Positions 1 to 7,930 of a stretch of 64,000 bases of DNA are shown here, one piece after another. The notes under the pieces are model-generated. The model searched no databases. It saw only the letters and a list, made by a program, of their open reading frames with translations, and was not told where the DNA came from. The translations under genes were made by a program, and so were the position numbers. Within the stretch, counting starts at the first letter, position 1. The number at the start of each line of letters is the position of its first letter. The stretch covers positions 1-64,000 of the forward strand of contig JAETNT010000018.1 in assembly GCA_021772025.1 (NCBI GenBank), written 5' to 3'. This DNA comes from Enterocloster bolteae. GTDB taxonomy: Bacteria; Bacillota; Clostridia; Lachnospirales; Lachnospiraceae.

Positions 1-85
1 AGGGCTTAACCAAGGCGGAGGAAGGAAGAGGGAGAAAGAAGGATGGAAAGTTTCAATGTGTGGTTTTGAGGGTATATGCAGATAC

Positions 86-114
86 CTGAAAATGAAAGAG
101 AGATATGGTATAAT
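86..114 (+). promoter_or_regulatory. Predicted sigma-A promoter of tRNA-Gly
   Basis: A perfect TATAAT lies at 109-114. A weak -35 (CTGAAA, 86-91) sits 17 bases upstream. The predicted start near 121 is about 16 bases before the tRNA, which fits a short 5' leader. Confidence 0.6.
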
Positions 115-136
115 TTCGATTATACTGTAACAGTAT

Positions 137-208
137 GCGCGAGTGGCTCAGTGGTGGAGCACCACCTTGCCAAGGTGGGGGCCGCGGGTTCGAGTCCCGT
201 CTCGCGCT
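137..208 (+). tRNA. tRNA-Gly (anticodon GCC)
   Basis: A full cloverleaf can be folded. The 7-bp acceptor stem pairs GCGCGAG (137-143) with CTCGCGC (201-207). The anticodon stem pairs CCACC with GGTGG around the loop TTGCCAA, giving anticodon GCC. The T arm contains GGTTCGAGTCC. No CCA is encoded. An integrase gene reads toward the 3' end of this tRNA and stops 17 bases from it, so the tRNA 3' end is the likely attachment site of the neighbouring element. Confidence 0.95.
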
Positions 209-216
209 CTTTTTAT

Positions 217-238
217 GCCCGGTTTTACTGGGCTTTTT
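217..238 (+). terminator. Intrinsic terminator after tRNA-Gly
   Basis: GCCCGGT pairs with ACTGGGC around a three-base loop (217-233) and is followed by TTTTT (234-238). The hairpin overlaps the stop codon of the opposing integrase gene. Confidence 0.8.
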
Positions 239-1359
239 GTATGTCGTGTTGCATTTCGTGTTGCATTATCTCTTCAAAATAGCTATCCATAATATCATCT
301 ACCCTTATGCGCTCCTCTGAAAAAGTCTGCATATACACCCCTTTCATAACCTTATCTGATTTCCATCCGCCGCGCTCCTGAGCGTATTTATCCGGAATTC
401 GCAGCAACGCCATGATAGAAGCATTAAGATGACGGAGGTCATGGAAAGTAATTGGCTCCATGCCGTTATTCATTTGCAGACGTATCCAGCGGTGATATAA
501 GGCTCTGCCGCTGATAGAAACCAGTTCATCTGTCTGAACACGGTCAATTAATTCCTGGATGTATACCGGGATTCTGTGCCGCCTGTTTCGGGTAGGGTTC
601 TTTGCCATGTCTTTTCTTATTGGTTCACCGTTTATGTCAACGACTACTTCACGGATCGTAATATAGTTTCCTGATACGGATTTTGATTTTGTAAGTCCCC
701 GCACTTCTGACATTGAAAAGGACAGCCAGGCTGCTAACAGAACCGGAAGCTCTATATCCGTACCGCGAATAATTCTTAAAACATCTTTTGCGTTTGGCAT
801 TTCTACCATCCGCGGAGTAATCTGCGGTAGCTGGATATCGTCAAGGTCAAGTTCTTTTCGATATTTCCGAAGCACAGCGCTGATTAAGCCCCATTCATTT
901 CTTAACCTTTTTGCTGATATGGGTTTCCTGCTGCTTCCGTTTGATGTTCGCTTTGATTCAACAGTAACGGCATCCTGAAGCATAGCCTCGTCAATATCTT
1001 TGAGTTTTATATGCATTAAATCCGGAAAGGCATTTTTCTGTATGCACTCATAGTCCTGTATGGTTGTCGGAGAGCGGTTTAGAGACTTGCACATTTCTAT
1101 GTATCTGTCAATGGCTTCGGTGAGCTTCATATTGCCATATTCCTGCCGCTTTTTGAGCACACCTTTCGATTTTTCCTCTGAAATTGTGCGGCAGCGAATT
1201 CAGCCTCCTGCTTGCCCTGCGGACCCGGTGTATCACTGGTAAATGATTCATAGATCCGCTTGTCTTTCATTTTTTTGTTTTTGGATCATAGACCTTTTCT
1301 GTGTGGCTATACGCTAAACAGCGCCACGATCCAGAAGGTAGTTTTCTTGCTGTTGCCAT
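225..1359 (-). pseudogene. Tyrosine-recombinase integrase, frameshifted
   Basis: This is a phage/ICE-type integrase that would recombine an element into the adjacent tRNA-Gly. The intact C-terminal part (225-1160) carries the catalytic set: Arg in SEVRGL, HDLRH (HxxR), the GGW box and the Tyr of GVYMQ. The natural start is ATG at 1359, with GGAGG at 1369-1373. From there the arm-binding domain reads MATARKLPSGSW and then hits TGA after a run of seven A (eight would restore the frame, about 1270-1276). A second break is an imperfect 8-bp tandem repeat, CATATTGC/CATATTCC (1128-1143), just before the core-binding domain. A downstream GTG at 1160 could still give a shortened 311-residue protein, but without the arm-binding domain. 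The gene is probably inactive unless the breaks are sequencing errors. Confidence 0.8.
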
Positions 1360-1457
1360 AATATCATTCCTCCTTTTTGAGTATAAAAATAACACCTCTT
1401 GCCAAGATGCTTTTGGAATGATATAATCTCATCTTTGACACTTTGAGAACCGAGTAA

Positions 1458-1494
1458 GTGCCACAAACCATGATAAACACTGTGGCTGTGGCAC
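1458..1494. repeat. Inverted repeat near the left IS end
   Basis: GTGCCACA (1458-1465) and TGTGGCAC (1487-1494) are perfect 8-bp complements separated by 21 bases, between the transposase stop codon and the IS end. It could be a transcript-terminating hairpin or a transposase-binding subterminal repeat; neither can be decided here. Confidence 0.5.
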
Positions 1495-1526
1495 TCTTTA
1501 TTACGTATGCGAAATATAGTAATGTT

Positions 1527-3254
1527 TTATCTTCTTTTACTTTTTTTCTGAATCCCTTTCATCCTGCGTTTTGTGATAAACTCATAGTCTGTCCGGAAAC
1601 CACATGCCTCATGGAGGTCATCTGTTATTTTTTGACGCTCATATATGGGCATAAAGCCCTGTTCTTCCACATCCGCGAAATTCATGCTTCTTAAAGTCTG
1701 GAGAAGCTGCTCTGTGGTATAAGCGCCTCTCAGAGAACGTTTCAGCAGCCGAAAGTGCAGCAGGGCGAGGAAGCATGTGAGGAAATGGGCCTTGATGCGG
1801 TCTTCACGTGTCAGATAGACAGGCCTTGCCCCAAAATCTGTTTTCATCGTCCGGAAACAGTCTTCAATCTGCCGCCTTCCTTCACTGACTTTTAAGATAT
1901 CCGCAACCTCATCGTCCAGCAGGTCTGTACAGACAGCGTAGAGGCCGTCATACATTTCTTCCTCGGCAATCTTATCCTGATCGAGATAGTAGTGGATGTC
2001 TGCTTTTTCTCCTTCTTTGGTTACAGCGGTTTTATTTACAAATCTTGCAGGATCATTGGGATTTTTGCGCTGTTTTTTCAAAGCGCCGCCTGCTATCATC
2101 TTTTCTGCCCTGGCTATCTGCTCTGCACGGACCGCCTTTTGGTAAGCGGCATATTTCGGAGAATACGTTATAACCAGCCGCTGGTGTAGTTTTTTTGTTG
2201 TATATGGTTTGTCTTTGTAATAAAGGGAATCTTTCTCATCTTCTGTTAATTCCGTGATATCAGCAGGCATATCATCCAACAGACGCTTAAAACCACTCCT
2301 GCTTAGTGCCCATTCCCGATCCTCTGCGGGAAGTTTTTTGATAGACTGGGTTACGATAAATGCACGCTGTCCCATATGGTTAAATGCCCGGTTGTCCTCG
2401 GAAGCCGGGCCTGCATCGCTGCAGTAAATGAATTTTTCACACCCAAACTGTTGAAGGATTTTCGTTTCCAGGGGCTTTAATGATTTTTGTTCATTCTGAT
2501 TCCCTGGGAAAAGGGAGAAAGCTAACGGGAGTCCGTCGCCGTCCGTAAAAAGCCCCATCTGGATAATGGGGGTTGGACGGTGCTCTTTGCTCTTTCCGTA
2601 TTTTTTATCTCCATCCTCCTGCTCGATCTCGAAATAATAGTTGGTACAGTCGTAATAAAGGATCCGGTCATTACGGCCGCCCAGAAAAAAACTGTTCTTG
2701 TAAACCTCAGCTTGGATAAAATCCATCTCCCCAGCAAGGACAGAAAGTGCCCGGTATACATCGTGAAGTTCATAAGCTGGCGGCTCAAGGAACTGTTTTG
2801 CGGCACGGAAGGAAGAACTTTTGCTGGAAGGCTCCAGCACCCTGGTATAAATCAGGTCTGACAGGATTGCATTCAGGTCATAGGCGAACTTGTGGCGGTT
2901 TTTGATCTTCCGGCATATGGAGTCCATCCTGAGGCCATAGTAAACGGACTGGAGGAAAAGATAACCGCCGATGAAAAGCTTCTTCCTATGATAGTCCATG
3001 AGTTTATTAGAATGGAAAGGAACCATAACGACAGCGTCTTCCTGTTCACTTTTGTATCGGAGCGTTTCCAGGCGGGCCTGTTCATTGGCCCATGCCATAA
3101 CGCCGTCCCTGTCTGTATCCAAGCGTTTGGACAATTCAGCCAGAGTGCCCAGCTTACGGATCGTTTTAGAAGTACTTTTTCCCTGAGCATTTGTGTAAGA
3201 CTGGGTAATGTAAAAAGATTCCGAGTTTTTCGATTTGGATGTTGTCACGCGCAT
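1527..3254 (-). CDS. IS1634-family transposase
   Basis: This DDE-type transposase moves the surrounding insertion sequence. The 575-residue length is typical of full IS1634/IS4-superfamily enzymes. The N-terminal part includes a RKLGTLAEL-type segment. The first catalytic Asp is in YYDCTNYYFE, a second Asp is in YCSDAGPASEDN, and the third acidic region is in GRRQIEDCFRTMKTDF, followed by the hydrophobic HFLTCFLALL segment usual for this family. ATG at 3254 is preferred over GTG at 3263 because AGAGGTG lies 6 bases upstream of it. The gene looks intact, so the IS may still be mobile. Confidence 0.9.
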   Translation of the reverse strand: MRVTTSKSKNSESFYITQSYTNAQGKSTSKTIRKLGTLAELSKRLDTDRDGVMAWANEQARLETLRYKSEQEDAVVMVPFHSNKLMDYHRKKLFIGGYLFLQSVYYGLRMDSICRKIKNRHKFAYDLNAILSDLIYTRVLEPSSKSSSFRAAKQFLEPPAYELHDVYRALSVLAGEMDFIQAEVYKNSFFLGGRNDRILYYDCTNYYFEIEQEDGDKKYGKSKEHRPTPIIQMGLFTDGDGLPLAFSLFPGNQNEQKSLKPLETKILQQFGCEKFIYCSDAGPASEDNRAFNHMGQRAFIVTQSIKKLPAEDREWALSRSGFKRLLDDMPADITELTEDEKDSLYYKDKPYTTKKLHQRLVITYSPKYAAYQKAVRAEQIARAEKMIAGGALKKQRKNPNDPARFVNKTAVTKEGEKADIHYYLDQDKIAEEEMYDGLYAVCTDLLDDEVADILKVSEGRRQIEDCFRTMKTDFGARPVYLTREDRIKAHFLTCFLALLHFRLLKRSLRGAYTTEQLLQTLRSMNFADVEEQGFMPIYERQKITDDLHEACGFRTDYEFITKRRMKGIQKKSKRR

Positions 3255-3413
3255 AATGATCACCTCTTATTACAAGTATACCATATATCACTAAATATTA
3301 CTAGACATTAAAACAAAATATTTGACAAAAAAATGAGCCTGTTACAAGGCTTTGAGGTATTTTTTAGCTTATGAACGTGTCAAACACCCGTATAGCTTTC
3401 CACATATTACATG

Positions 3414-3443
3414 TTTACAAACGCATGTTCGGTGTGTTATGAT
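3414..3443 (+). promoter_or_regulatory. Promoter with SOS (LexA) box
   Basis: The -35 is TTTACA/TTACAA at 3414-3420 and the -10 is TATGAT at 3438-3443. A near-perfect Gram-positive LexA box, CAAACGCATGTTCG (3418-3431), lies between them and matches 13 of 14 positions of CGAACRNRYGTTCG. This should make the following small gene damage-inducible. Confidence 0.65.
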
Positions 3444-3476
3444 ATGACTACACCAAATAAAGAGGGGGTGCTATTC

Positions 3477-3749
3477 TTGGAAAGCATACTGTGCGTTGAT
3501 ATACCAGTACAGATGATTTCCTGTACTGATACAAATGGAAAAATTACACCGATGAGATTCCGGTTTCGTGATAAGACTGGAGAAATTATTACGGTTACGA
3601 TAGATAAAGTGCTGTCTGAAGACCAGGACAGAAACAGGGTTGGAGTGAATTTCTCATGTGCTGCCATGATTTATGGGGCTAGAAAGACATTCAATCTCTG
3701 GTACAATTACTTTGCCCACGAGTGGCATCTTTCCCGTTTACATGTCTAA
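3477..3749 (+). CDS. Small protein under an SOS box
   Basis: This 90-residue protein has no function I can name. The TTG start at 3477 is chosen because a strong GAGGGGGTG ribosome site lies 7 bases upstream; an earlier in-frame ATG at 3411 would sit inside the promoter. The sequence is rich in beta-type segments (KITPMRFRFRD, EIITVTIDKVL) and ends in an aromatic stretch (YNYFAHEWHL). There is no membrane segment and no catalytic motif. It converges on, and slightly overlaps, the yolD-like gene, and both it and the polymerase gene have SOS boxes. A role in the DNA-damage response of the element is therefore likely, but that is inference. Confidence 0.7.
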   Translation: MESILCVDIPVQMISCTDTNGKITPMRFRFRDKTGEIITVTIDKVLSEDQDRNRVGVNFSCAAMIYGARKTFNLWYNYFAHEWHLSRLHV

Positions 3750-4183
3750 ATGTCTACAATTTGGAACAGTTCTCCTCGGATTGAAAAAATATGCTCTATG
3801 GGGATGACTGTTCCATCTGTAAAAATTATCTGGTGGGCATATTCATCAATCTTTTTTATTCTGCCACAGATAACCATATAGGCGCCACCATCTTTTTTCT
3901 CATCTGGTTTAAAATATTCGATTTCGCATTCTGGTTTCTGCTCCAGATTTTCCCTGATCAACTGAAGCTGCTCGTCCAACTGCTCTTTCTTATTTTCATC
4001 CAATTCGATAAAAGCGTCGGTCAAGCGTGCAGTTTCCTTAATAGCAGCATCATGTCCTGTAAGAGCCGCAAAAGGTGAAAATTGTGCAGCACGGTTCAAA
4101 GCAGACATCTGAGGGTGCTTTTTGGATACATGATGTGGAAGATTAATGATGTCATCGTATTTGTGTTCATCTTGTTTATTCAC
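3746..4183 (-). CDS. YolD-like protein
   Basis: This 145-residue protein belongs to the YolD-like family, which is typically encoded next to Y-family (UmuC-like) polymerases on mobile elements. The signature N-terminal segment MSALNRAAQFSPFAAL is present, followed by a charged helix and a beta-rich C-terminus. The GTG start overlaps the polymerase stop codon by 4 bases (GTGA) and has GGAGG 8 bases upstream, so the two are translationally coupled. The family function is not firmly established; it is often presumed to help or regulate the polymerase. Confidence 0.85.
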   Translation of the reverse strand: MNKQDEHKYDDIINLPHHVSKKHPQMSALNRAAQFSPFAALTGHDAAIKETARLTDAFIELDENKKEQLDEQLQLIRENLEQKPECEIEYFKPDEKKDGGAYMVICGRIKKIDEYAHQIIFTDGTVIPIEHIFSIRGELFQIVDI

Positions 4184-5706
4184 GCCTTGTGTCCTCCAAT
4201 CTGATGGTTCCGTTCTATGGTAGTCGCTCCTTCTTGAAGATTCATTCCTTTTAGGATTGCGTTCTTACCGAATTTCTTTTTGACGGAAAGCATTGCTTCT
4301 TGTAGTTTCCTTTCCTTGGAAAGCCTCTCTTCTTCCTCTTTCCTTTCTCTCTCCAAAGCAGCGTAATCCGTAAACAGATCTAATTGTTCAAACTGTTCAG
4401 TTTCCTTAACTTCCGATTCATCTACCAGATGGTTTGCCACAACAGTCACACGGCGGATTAAGAGGTTCGGATTTATAATCCTGTCATACAGATCCATGAT
4501 GGCATCCATGATAATCTGCGTGGATGAGGTTTGACGATTTAGATTTGCAGTCCCGTGGGCATGCTTTGGAACCTTCCGTCCATAATGGTCTGTTGTGACT
4601 TCACCCTTGTAGCTGCTTCTGATTTTGGCATCAGTGAGGTTGTCAATGTCATAACCAATGGTGAGTACCATCTGATCAGTTACCAGTTTCTTCTCTACAA
4701 GGTCAAGAACCAGCAGATCAGTCATTTCCCTCACAATTAATTTCCCTTTTTCTGTATCATAGGGACACTGCAGGACCTGACCGGAACTGATGCTGTTGGT
4801 TTCTGGTTTATAGGATTTGACTAAATCAATAGTAGTTGGCTCCCAGCCCCATGCATGGTCAATCAATAGTTCTGCATTTACACCAAACATATTATACAGA
4901 AGGTCTTCATTATGGTATTCGTTGTCACCGCCTAATGAGCAACGTGCGATATCGCCCATGGTAAAAAGGCCGGCAGCTTCCAATTTTTTCTGGTATCCAT
5001 GCCCAACCCTCCAAAAATCTGTGAGGGGGCGATGGTTCCATAAAAGTCGCCGATAACTCATCTCATTCAACTCTGCAATGCGGACTCCATGTTTATCTGG
5101 TTCGACATGTTTTGCTACGATATCCATTGCAACTTTACAAAGATATAGATTCGTGCCGATGCCAGCAGTTGCAGTGATTCCCGTACTATCAAGCACATCC
5201 ATTATGATTTTGGATGCCAGTTCCTTTGGCGTCATTCCATAGGTTTTCAGGTAATGCGTCACATCCATAAATACCTCATCAATGGAGTAAACATGGATGT
5301 CCTCTGGAGCGACGTACTTCAGATAAATATCATAGATGATGGTGCTGTATTCCAGGTAAAATGCCATCCTTGGTGGTGCTATAATATAAGAAAGTTCCAG
5401 CTCTGGATGTTCTGCAAGTTCTGGCGCGGAGTAGGAAGAGCCAATAAACTGTCTGTTTGGCGCTTTGCTCCTTCTTTCGGTATTGACTTCCTTAACTCGC
5501 TGAACCACTTCAAACAGTCTTGCCCTCCCAGGGATGCCATAGGCTTTCAAAGATGGAGAGACTGCAAGGCAGATTGTCTTCTCTGTTCTTGAAGCATCCG
5601 CAACCACAAGATTTGTGGTAAGAGGATCAAGCTGCCGTTCCACACATTCTACAGAAGCATAAAACGATTTCAGATCTATGGCAATATAAATATGGTTGTC
5701 ATCCAT
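4180..5706 (-). CDS. Y-family DNA polymerase (UmuC-like)
   Basis: This 508-residue translesion polymerase copies damaged DNA. The palm motifs are IAIDLKSFYASVE near the N-terminus (metal-binding Asp) and YSIDEVFMDVT about 110 residues later (Asp-Glu pair). A helix-hairpin-helix region (FWRVGHGYQKKLEAAGL) and a little-finger domain follow. The C-terminus (DLFTDYAALERERKEEEERL) is long and charged. ATG at 5706 is chosen because GGAGGA lies 7 bases upstream; the open frame begins 30 bases earlier without a site. The gene heads an operon with yolD and has an SOS box over its promoter, so it is probably induced by DNA damage. It appears intact, unlike its neighbours clpX and the integrase. Confidence 0.9.
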   Translation of the reverse strand: MDDNHIYIAIDLKSFYASVECVERQLDPLTTNLVVADASRTEKTICLAVSPSLKAYGIPGRARLFEVVQRVKEVNTERRSKAPNRQFIGSSYSAPELAEHPELELSYIIAPPRMAFYLEYSTIIYDIYLKYVAPEDIHVYSIDEVFMDVTHYLKTYGMTPKELASKIIMDVLDSTGITATAGIGTNLYLCKVAMDIVAKHVEPDKHGVRIAELNEMSYRRLLWNHRPLTDFWRVGHGYQKKLEAAGLFTMGDIARCSLGGDNEYHNEDLLYNMFGVNAELLIDHAWGWEPTTIDLVKSYKPETNSISSGQVLQCPYDTEKGKLIVREMTDLLVLDLVEKKLVTDQMVLTIGYDIDNLTDAKIRSSYKGEVTTDHYGRKVPKHAHGTANLNRQTSSTQIIMDAIMDLYDRIINPNLLIRRVTVVANHLVDESEVKETEQFEQLDLFTDYAALERERKEEEERLSKERKLQEAMLSVKKKFGKNAILKGMNLQEGATTIERNHQIGGHKA

Positions 5707-5772
5707 GTGAGATCCTCCTTCCACAAATAAAAACAAACTGCTATAGTATTCCTGACAAAAGTGTATAGGGAT

Positions 5773-5801
5773 ATTATAACAGAATGTTTGTTCGATTTCG
5801 T
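5773..5801 (-). promoter_or_regulatory. umuC-yolD promoter with SOS box
   Basis: On the minus strand a TATAAT lies at 5778-5773. Directly upstream is CGAACAAACATTCT (5794-5781), matching 12 of 14 positions of the Gram-positive LexA consensus. The -35 is weak. The box overlaps the RNA polymerase site, as expected for LexA repression. Confidence 0.65.
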
Positions 5802-5844
5802 TATTTTTCGGTAATTAAAAATATTTTCCCCAGGACCTTGTATT

Positions 5845-7072
5845 TTAAGCACTGTTAGAGCATAATTCTGAAGCTGCCTTTGACTCAATCAGCATTGGGA
5901 TTTTCGTTGTGATCGTGTCCTTTGTAATTCGACATTCGGTAATATTTTCCATATCTGGGAGTTCATACATAATGTCCATCAAAACATCTTCTAAAATGGT
6001 CCTCAAACCACGAGCTCCTGTTCCATTTTCAAAGGCCAGCCTCGCAATTTCATGTAACGTATCATCGTCAGATAACAGGTCGATTCCATCCTTCTTGAAA
6101 AGCATTTGGTATTCCTTTGTGATACTATCGTCAGGCTCTGTGAGGATGCGAACCAGATCATCCTCATCTAAATCATCCAAAGTAATAATGATTGGAAGCC
6201 GGCCGACCAGTTCTTGCATTAATCCATATTTAATGATTGCTTCATGACCTTGTTTGCTGGCAGTTAAACCAGAGAAAGCTCCACCGCATATAAATAAAAT
6301 ATCCTTGGTATTCATGGAAATCAAAGTGCTTGCAAGACCTTGCATTTTTCCGCTTGCTGGCAGAGTGACTTCACAGCCCTCAATAAGTTTCAGTAAACCT
6401 GATTGCACATTTAAGTTTGATCCGCCTTTGGATTGATTGTCTCATCCAACCCAGCTAACTTGTCTATCTCATCAATAAATATAATGCCGTTTTGGGCGTT
6501 TTGCGTGTTTCCTTTCGCTTTGGCGAGGAGTTGCTGAAGGCAGATTTCGGCATCATTTCCGGTAAAGCCGGTCGGAGATATTTTTGTGGCATCCAGAACA
6601 GCAAATGGCACATTAAGAATATCGGCTAATGTTTTAGCCAAAAGTGTCTTTCCAGTTCCGCTTGATCCAACTAAAAGAATATTAGATTTTTTGATAAGTC
6701 CACTCATATCCTGGAGCCTTTTAATATGGTTGCTGACTGCGACAGAGAGAGCTACCTTCGCTCTTTTTTGCCCGATAATGTATTGATCTAACTTCCGACA
6801 TATATCAGAAGGCTTCATATTGCGAAGTTTAGGAGTAAATCCCTTTGCATCTTCTCTTGCAGAATGTCTAAGCTCCTTTGGCAGATAAACGCTTCCTTTA
6901 TCTTTCTCCCCTTCCTCTTCCTCCTCATTTTCTTTTTTCCACCTTTTTCAGAAATGATTGAAGAAATCAGACCATTGCATAAATCACAGATATAAGTATT
7001 TCGGCGAATCGGACTTCTTATCAACTTTTTCACCTCATCAATTGGTTTTCCACAGAACGAACATTGTTCCAT
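5845..7072 (-). pseudogene. ClpX-like unfoldase ATPase, two frame breaks
   Basis: The three open segments together make one complete ClpX of about 409 codons. Segment 1 (7072-6815) has the zinc finger CSFC...CDLC. Segment 2 (about 6950-6411) has LDQYIIGQ, Walker A GSSGTGKT, pore loop GFTG (GYVG in standard ClpX) and Walker B FIDEIDK. Segment 3 (to 5845) has QSGLLKLIEG and sensor 2 GARGLR. Break 1 falls at a run of six A; the zero frame reads GGA AAA AAG, which is the slippery heptamer A AAA AAG, and a -1 slip enters an acidic linker and the AAA domain. Break 2 lies in CCAAAGG near 6430; one extra A, or a -1 slip, restores GGSNLNVQSG, but no canonical slippery site is present. This is either a decayed gene or one with two missing-A base-call errors. 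It is probably an accessory copy beside the SOS module rather than the housekeeping clpX. Confidence 0.8.
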
Positions 7073-7331
7073 TCAAAATCGCCTCCTTCCATTCTTTTCT
7101 AAAAGCATAATATTTAGAATTGCTTTTGTTGTCGTTAATATGCTCAATATAGTCTCCTGTATAGGGAAGCATCTCATATACCTCAATATAAAAATATAAT
7201 TTTAGTTATTCCCGGGCTTTGCTTCATTCTTACATTTTTCACAGCATTCCTGCCAAAGAAGTACTCCGGTACCCCCAGCCTTACTAGCTCACTATGAACA
7301 TATAATGAAGTATAAAAACAATAGCAAGATA

Positions 7332-7360
7332 TTGACAGCATACGTTTGATATGCTATAAT
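7332..7360 (+). promoter_or_regulatory. marR promoter with embedded palindrome
   Basis: This is a consensus sigma-A promoter, TTGACA (7332-7337), 17-base spacer, TATAAT (7355-7360). The spacer carries the inverted repeat AGCATA (7337-7342) / TATGCT (7350-7355), well placed as an operator for the MarR protein it drives. The rest of 7073-7388 shows only the ribosome site of the clpX remnant. Confidence 0.8.
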
Positions 7361-7388
7361 TTGAACATCGCTGAAAGAGGAGGTGTGG

Positions 7389-7823
7389 ATGCAGATGCTT
7401 TATGGTAGCCTAAGCGGAGGTGAATTGATGAAACGGATCCATGATACACTGGAGAAACATGCCAACAATGAACTGCAGGAGCATGGGGTCACATTCACGC
7501 AGATCCAGATGCTGCTGGCTTTGGATACCATGGAGGGCGGTTCAGCCACGCTGAAGGAACTGGAAAAATTTTTTGGAGTTGCCCAGTCCACTGCGGCGGG
7601 TGTCGCTGTCCGCCTTGAAAAAAAGAATCTGGTTATCGGGTTTACGGATGCGGAAGATAAGCGAATCAAACATATCCGGATCACGGATGCGGGAAAGGAA
7701 TTGTGTAAAGCGACGCAGAAATCTATGGAGGAGAGCGAGCGCCGCCTGTTTGCCGGGTTGACCCCGGAAGAAAAGGCACAGTTTCTTTTACTGCTGAAAA
7801 AGATCCATGATACAATGGAATGA
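7389..7823 (+). CDS. MarR-family transcriptional regulator
   Basis: This 144-residue winged-helix repressor has a recognition region (TLKELEKFFGVAQSTAAGVAVRLEKKNLV) and a wing (TDAEDKRIKHIRITDAG) that follow the MarR pattern. ATG at 7389 has GAGGAGG 5 bases upstream. A second start at 7428, with its own GGAGGTG, would give a protein 13 residues shorter, and the choice is not certain. The gene precedes the two exporter genes and has a palindrome in its own promoter, so it probably represses itself and the exporter and is released by an exporter substrate. The ligand is unknown. Confidence 0.9.
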   Translation: MQMLYGSLSGGELMKRIHDTLEKHANNELQEHGVTFTQIQMLLALDTMEGGSATLKELEKFFGVAQSTAAGVAVRLEKKNLVIGFTDAEDKRIKHIRITDAGKELCKATQKSMEESERRLFAGLTPEEKAQFLLLLKKIHDTME

Positions 7824-7829
7824 ATAAAG

Positions 7830-7852
7830 ACCTGTTTTAAAAACAGGTTTTT
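7830..7852 (+). terminator. Hairpin with T run between marR and exporter
   Basis: ACCTGTTTT pairs perfectly with AAAACAGGT, and the 3' arm runs into a T stretch (7830-7852). It should stop or attenuate marR transcription before the exporter genes. I see no clear separate promoter for the exporter in the next 80 bases, so partial read-through is likely. Confidence 0.7.
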
Positions 7853-7930
7853 ATTTAAACAAAATCAAACGCTTGCTTTTAAACACATACGATTAACAGC
7901 ATATTATTGAATGAAAGGATGGTTGCAATC

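Larger units (their letters stand above)
1434..3384. mobile_element. IS1634-family insertion sequence
   Basis: A single large transposase gene is flanked by short imperfect inverted repeats: TTTGACACTTT at 1434-1444, and AACGTGTCAAA at 3374-3384, whose complement is TTTGACACGTT (10 of 11 matching). I see no clear target-site duplication, so the exact ends are tentative. The element lies between the integrase remnant and the SOS-controlled cargo genes. Confidence 0.65.

Noticed and set aside
3-90. Open frame running from the window edge to a stop at 88-90
   Set aside because: It could be the tail of a gene, but it is only 28 codons of Lys/Gly-rich sequence without any recognisable feature.
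76-320. Two open frames across the tRNA-Gly gene
   Set aside because: They overlap a confident tRNA and its terminator and have no ribosome site.
1-7300. A right-hand attachment repeat of the tRNA-Gly 3' end
   Set aside because: I could not find a second copy of the tRNA 3' sequence by reading, so the right boundary of the element is not called.
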